From Chromohalobacter beijerinckii (lineage in GTDB: Bacteria > Pseudomonadota > Gammaproteobacteria > Pseudomonadales > Halomonadaceae), in the NCBI RefSeq assembly GCF_023061185.1, contig NZ_JAKGAK010000011.1, forward strand, positions 36,684-100,683: 64,000 nucleotides of DNA, read 5' to 3'. The notes under the pieces were generated by a model. It saw only the letters and a program-made list of their open reading frames with translations, searched no databases and was not told where the DNA came from. A program made the translations under genes and the position numbers. Below, piece after piece: positions 61,485-64,000 of the stretch. Position 1 is the first letter of the stretch. Every line of letters begins with the position of its first letter.

Positions 61485-61513
61485 ATATTAGCTAACTACA
61501 ACCAGGAAGGCAA
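61485..61513 (-). promoter_or_regulatory. Candidate promoter of tRNA-Trp-secE-nusG
   Basis: On the minus strand TTGCCT (61508-61513) and TAATAT (61485-61490) are separated by 17 bases, about 50 bases before tRNA-Trp. The 124-base gap to tRNA-Thr holds no room for tufB. It also contains a short CGAGA/TCTCG hairpin just after tRNA-Thr. Confidence 0.65.
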
Positions 61514-61557
61514 CCCAGTTGTATCGCATCAAGACGAGATTTAAGTCTCGCCCAATA

Positions 61558-61633
61558 TGGAGCTCATGGACGGATTTGAACCGTCGACCTCACCCTTACC
61601 AAGGGTGTGCTCTACCCCTGAGCTACATGAGCC
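61558..61633 (-). tRNA. tRNA-Thr (GGT)
   Basis: A 76-base cloverleaf with encoded CCA. The acceptor GGCTCAT pairs with ATGAGCT (one G-U pair); the anticodon loop TTGGTAA gives GGT. Confidence 0.96.
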
Positions 61634-61638
61634 TAACT

Positions 61639-61712
<74 letters not shown>

Positions 61713-61762
61713 CTGCCCACTCGTCGCTTGCGCCCTATGGGCTGGCGGTCAAGCATTTAATC

Positions 61763-61846
<84 letters not shown>

Positions 61847-61859
61847 AACGTGGCGACGA

Positions 61860-61887
61860 ATTCTACGGACTTTGAGAATTGTGTCAA
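61860..61887 (-). promoter_or_regulatory. Promoter of the tRNA-Tyr-Gly-Thr operon
   Basis: On the minus strand TTGACA (61882-61887) and TAGAAT (61860-61865) are separated by 16 bases, 14 bases before the mature tRNA-Tyr 5' end. The GC-rich stretch after the -10 resembles a stringent discriminator. Confidence 0.8.
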
Positions 61888-61951
61888 GCACTTAATTTAC
61901 AATGCTTTTCTCTTTCCATGAGCCCGTCGACCCGAAACGCGCAGCATTGTG

Positions 61952-62791
61952 TCAAAGCAGCATTGAGAATGCAAGGCCAGCCCGGACTTTTTCCAGGGGA
62001 GGAACGGAGGGTGGCAGCGGTGCCCCAGCCAGTCGCCCAGCGCGCTCCGCGGCCGTTAACGGGTAGCATGTTTCAAGCCCCGCATAGACCATGTCCGGCC
62101 ACACTGCATGTGGGATACGCAACCCGCGAGACACTACCCGAGCGTCTCCCCCAGTCAAGAGCAGTGGTAGCGCAACGCCTTCTCGGTCACATACTTCGCT
62201 ATAGATACGGTTAACGGCGCTCACCGCCGACATGTAGATACCGTGATTGACCGCCTCGACCGTGTTGCGCCCTGGCGCCAGCAGCTCATCTGCCTCACTG
62301 TCAGGATCAATAGCCACATTACGCGTCCCCAGCTTGAGACTTTCTTTCATCAAGCGCAGTCCGGGGATGATATATCCCCCCAGATGGCGACCGCCGGGCA
62401 ATACAAAATCCATAGTGATCGCGCTGCCGCAATCGACACTGCAACAGCCTCCCGTCAGCTGATAGCCGGCAAGCACTCCCATCCAGCGATCGACGCCAAG
62501 ACGCCCAGGCTCATCATAGCCGCAGCTGACACCAAGCGCTTCAGAGGTAGAGCGTGCCACATGCACCACACCGACTTGGCGCCGCAGCAATGTCACGGTA
62601 TCGCGCAATACGGATTCTCGCGCAACGCTCGAGATACGCACGGCCTCTACGACATCGAGGTCGGGTATGTCGGCGCCGGGCCGCCACTCTTCCCGTGTCC
62701 AGACGGCCCCACGAGAGCGAATTTCACTACTCGCGACATCCTTCAGTCGCCACTTCGACAAGGTATTGCCGATATCGAGATCCAAAATCAT
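61952..62791 (-). CDS. coaX: Type III pantothenate kinase
   Basis: A 279-aa kinase for the first step of coenzyme A synthesis. The phosphate loop is LDIGNTLSKW, and further motifs are GVDRWMGVLAGY and DCGSAITMDFV, where Ser replaces the more usual Thr of GTA. It is slightly long for the family (about 240-260 aa) because of extra C-terminal residues. Its ATG overlaps the birA stop (ATGA), so the two genes are coupled, as in many gammaproteobacteria. Confidence 0.93.
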   Translation of the reverse strand: MILDLDIGNTLSKWRLKDVASSEIRSRGAVWTREEWRPGADIPDLDVVEAVRISSVARESVLRDTVTLLRRQVGVVHVARSTSEALGVSCGYDEPGRLGVDRWMGVLAGYQLTGGCCSVDCGSAITMDFVLPGGRHLGGYIIPGLRLMKESLKLGTRNVAIDPDSEADELLAPGRNTVEAVNHGIYMSAVSAVNRIYSEVCDREGVALPLLLTGGDARVVSRGLRIPHAVWPDMVYAGLETCYPLTAAERAGRLAGAPLPPSVPPLEKVRAGLAFSMLL

Positions 62792-63768
62792 GAGCGCGCG
62801 CGCAAGCTGATTTCGCCACCGGCCAGCAGCCGGACTTCCCCATTCAAATTGACTTGCAAGTTCCCGGTGGCATCCACGCCCTCGGCAACGGCAGTGTAAG
62901 TGCGCTCCCCCTGAACGACATCCACCTCGAGCCCTGCATAGGCATTGCGACGATTCCAGGCATCACGCCACGGCTCGAAGCCATATTGCTCGAAAAGAGG
63001 CAGCATTCCCAGCAAGGCTTCCACCAACGATGCAGACAGTTCATTGCGCGTGATATCGGACCTCACGTCATTCAGGGCGGCGACGGGTTGTTCCACGCTA
63101 TTGCGTGCAGCGTCAGGCAAGGAAACATTGAGCCCAATGCCGATGACGACCTCGCAGGGACCGGCGACATCACCGCTCACCTCTAGAAGGATACCGGCCA
63201 ACTTCGCCGTGCCATCCCCCCGGCGCAACAACAAATCATTGGGCCATTTAAGCACCACAGGCACGGAGAGACGCTCCAGCACTTCGGCCAGTACCACACC
63301 CACGGCCAGGCTCAAACCTTCTAGCGCCGAGGCACCTTCATCGAAACGCCATCCCAACGAGAACAGAAGGCCACTTCCCCAGGGGCAGACCCAATGACGA
63401 CCACGCCGTCCACGCCCGGCATCCTGACTCTCCGCCAAGCACACCTCGGCATGCCCAGCACCTTGCTGAAAGCGCTCGCGCAAAAAGGTGTTGGTCGAAG
63501 GCAGCGCATCTTCAACGAACAGACGGGTTAAATGATGACGTGGCTCCGCGGGCAGGCGCTCGATGATAGCCGGCCCGGACAGCAGGTCCAACGGTGCGGC
63601 CAAACGATACCCTTGGCCTTTCACCGCTTCCAACTGCAGCCCTATTTTCTCCAGCTTCTTGAGCTGCTTCCAGACCGCCGTACGTGAAACGCCCAGCTGC
63701 TCGCCCAATTGCTCGCCGGAGTGATACTCACCGTCGCTCAGCAGACGAATCAGATCACCAATCGTCAT
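62788..63768 (-). CDS. birA: Biotin-protein ligase and biotin operon repressor BirA
   Basis: A 326-aa bifunctional protein (E. coli 321). The N-terminal winged helix (SGEQLGEQLGVSRTAVWKQL) indicates DNA binding. The ligase domain has the biotinyl-AMP loop GRGRRGRHW and KWPNDLLLR. The start at 63768 is set by the family start TIGDLIRLLSDGEYHSG; an ATG at 63777 is possible, but the extension to 63960 is not supported. The biotin operon is not in this window. Confidence 0.95.
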   Translation of the reverse strand: MTIGDLIRLLSDGEYHSGEQLGEQLGVSRTAVWKQLKKLEKIGLQLEAVKGQGYRLAAPLDLLSGPAIIERLPAEPRHHLTRLFVEDALPSTNTFLRERFQQGAGHAEVCLAESQDAGRGRRGRHWVCPWGSGLLFSLGWRFDEGASALEGLSLAVGVVLAEVLERLSVPVVLKWPNDLLLRRGDGTAKLAGILLEVSGDVAGPCEVVIGIGLNVSLPDAARNSVEQPVAALNDVRSDITRNELSASLVEALLGMLPLFEQYGFEPWRDAWNRRNAYAGLEVDVVQGERTYTAVAEGVDATGNLQVNLNGEVRLLAGGEISLRARS

Positions 63769-63915
63769 TCCGGTCATCCCCGTCGGGAAAAAACGACATT
63801 CTATCGAAATGCGCTCCGCCGGGGGAGCATAGCCGACCAAAGCGCAACAAATTACTCTGTCAGGAAGCAATTTTAGCCGTAGAGTGCGCCAACCATCCTG
63901 GGCCGTACGCATAGA

Positions 63916-63952
63916 CATAAAAAACCCCAGCCTCTTTCGACGCTGGGGTTTT
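63916..63952 (-). terminator. Terminator of the gene to the right of the window
   Basis: An 11-bp stem, AAAACCCCAGC (63921-63931) with GCTGGGGTTTT (63942-63952), is followed on the minus strand by a run of T. It should end a leftward transcript entering from beyond 64000. On the plus strand the tail is only TTTTAGAC. Confidence 0.75.
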
Positions 63953-64000
63953 AGACGCAATGCCTGACGATACTCGGGGCGGCGCGCCGGGACTCGCCAG
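63953..64000. other. Unresolved right edge
   Basis: The last 48 bases lie before a leftward terminator and may be the end of a gene that continues outside the window. One minus-strand frame ends at a TAA (63951-63953) after residues RRAAPSIVRHCV, but this is too short to identify, and the stop overlaps the terminator stem. Confidence 0.25.

Overview
The window looks like chromosomal DNA from a GC-rich, moderately halophilic gammaproteobacterium, most like Halomonadaceae (Chromohalobacter/Halomonas). This rests on gene order and on protein sequences recognised from memory, because no database search was run. I see no insertion sequence, prophage, CRISPR array or rRNA. No gap between genes exceeds 300 bases; the largest (21518-21788, 58882-59144, 63769-64000) are described as features or within neighbouring entries.

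Left part (1-30960), accessory and stress genes. An unassigned small gene, a small membrane protein, an Lgt-like/thioredoxin fusion protein and rapA come first. Next is a light- or oxidative-stress-type block: a TIGR01777 epimerase (minus strand) and a CbiX-like chelatase diverge from an intergenic region holding a LitR-type operator. A second operator precedes a tight plus-strand operon: MerR/LitR-type regulator, photolyase, SnoaL-like protein, SDR, FAD oxidoreductase, DUF1365, Cfa-like methyltransferase, DUF2878. Regulator, operators and lipid genes suggest coordinated DNA and membrane repair under a LitR-type repressor that lacks the B12-binding residues. Then follow a PAS-GGDEF-EAL protein, fabA-fabB, plsC, an RmlD-like protein, a second PAS-GGDEF-EAL protein and an Fe(II)/2-oxoglutarate amino-acid dioxygenase homologue. 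A complete nitric-oxide module follows: hmp with a sigma-54 promoter, divergent norR, and three NorR-like sites between them. ssb, a YajR-like MFS transporter and divergent uvrA close this part.

Right part (30991-63768), all on the minus strand, is the core information-processing cluster. In transcription order it runs birA-coaX, tRNA-Tyr, tRNA-Gly, tRNA-Thr, tRNA-Trp, secE-nusG, rplK-rplA, rplJ-rplL, rpoB-rpoC, rpsL-rpsG-fusA-tuf, then the S10, spc and alpha operons ending with rpoA-rplQ. Control elements visible include strong sigma-70 promoters before tRNA-Tyr, tRNA-Trp, rpsL and rpsJ, an L10-type leader before rplJ, an attenuator-like terminator between rplL and rpoB, and intrinsic terminators after tuf and rplQ. 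The tufB gene found between tRNA-Thr and tRNA-Trp in many relatives is absent.
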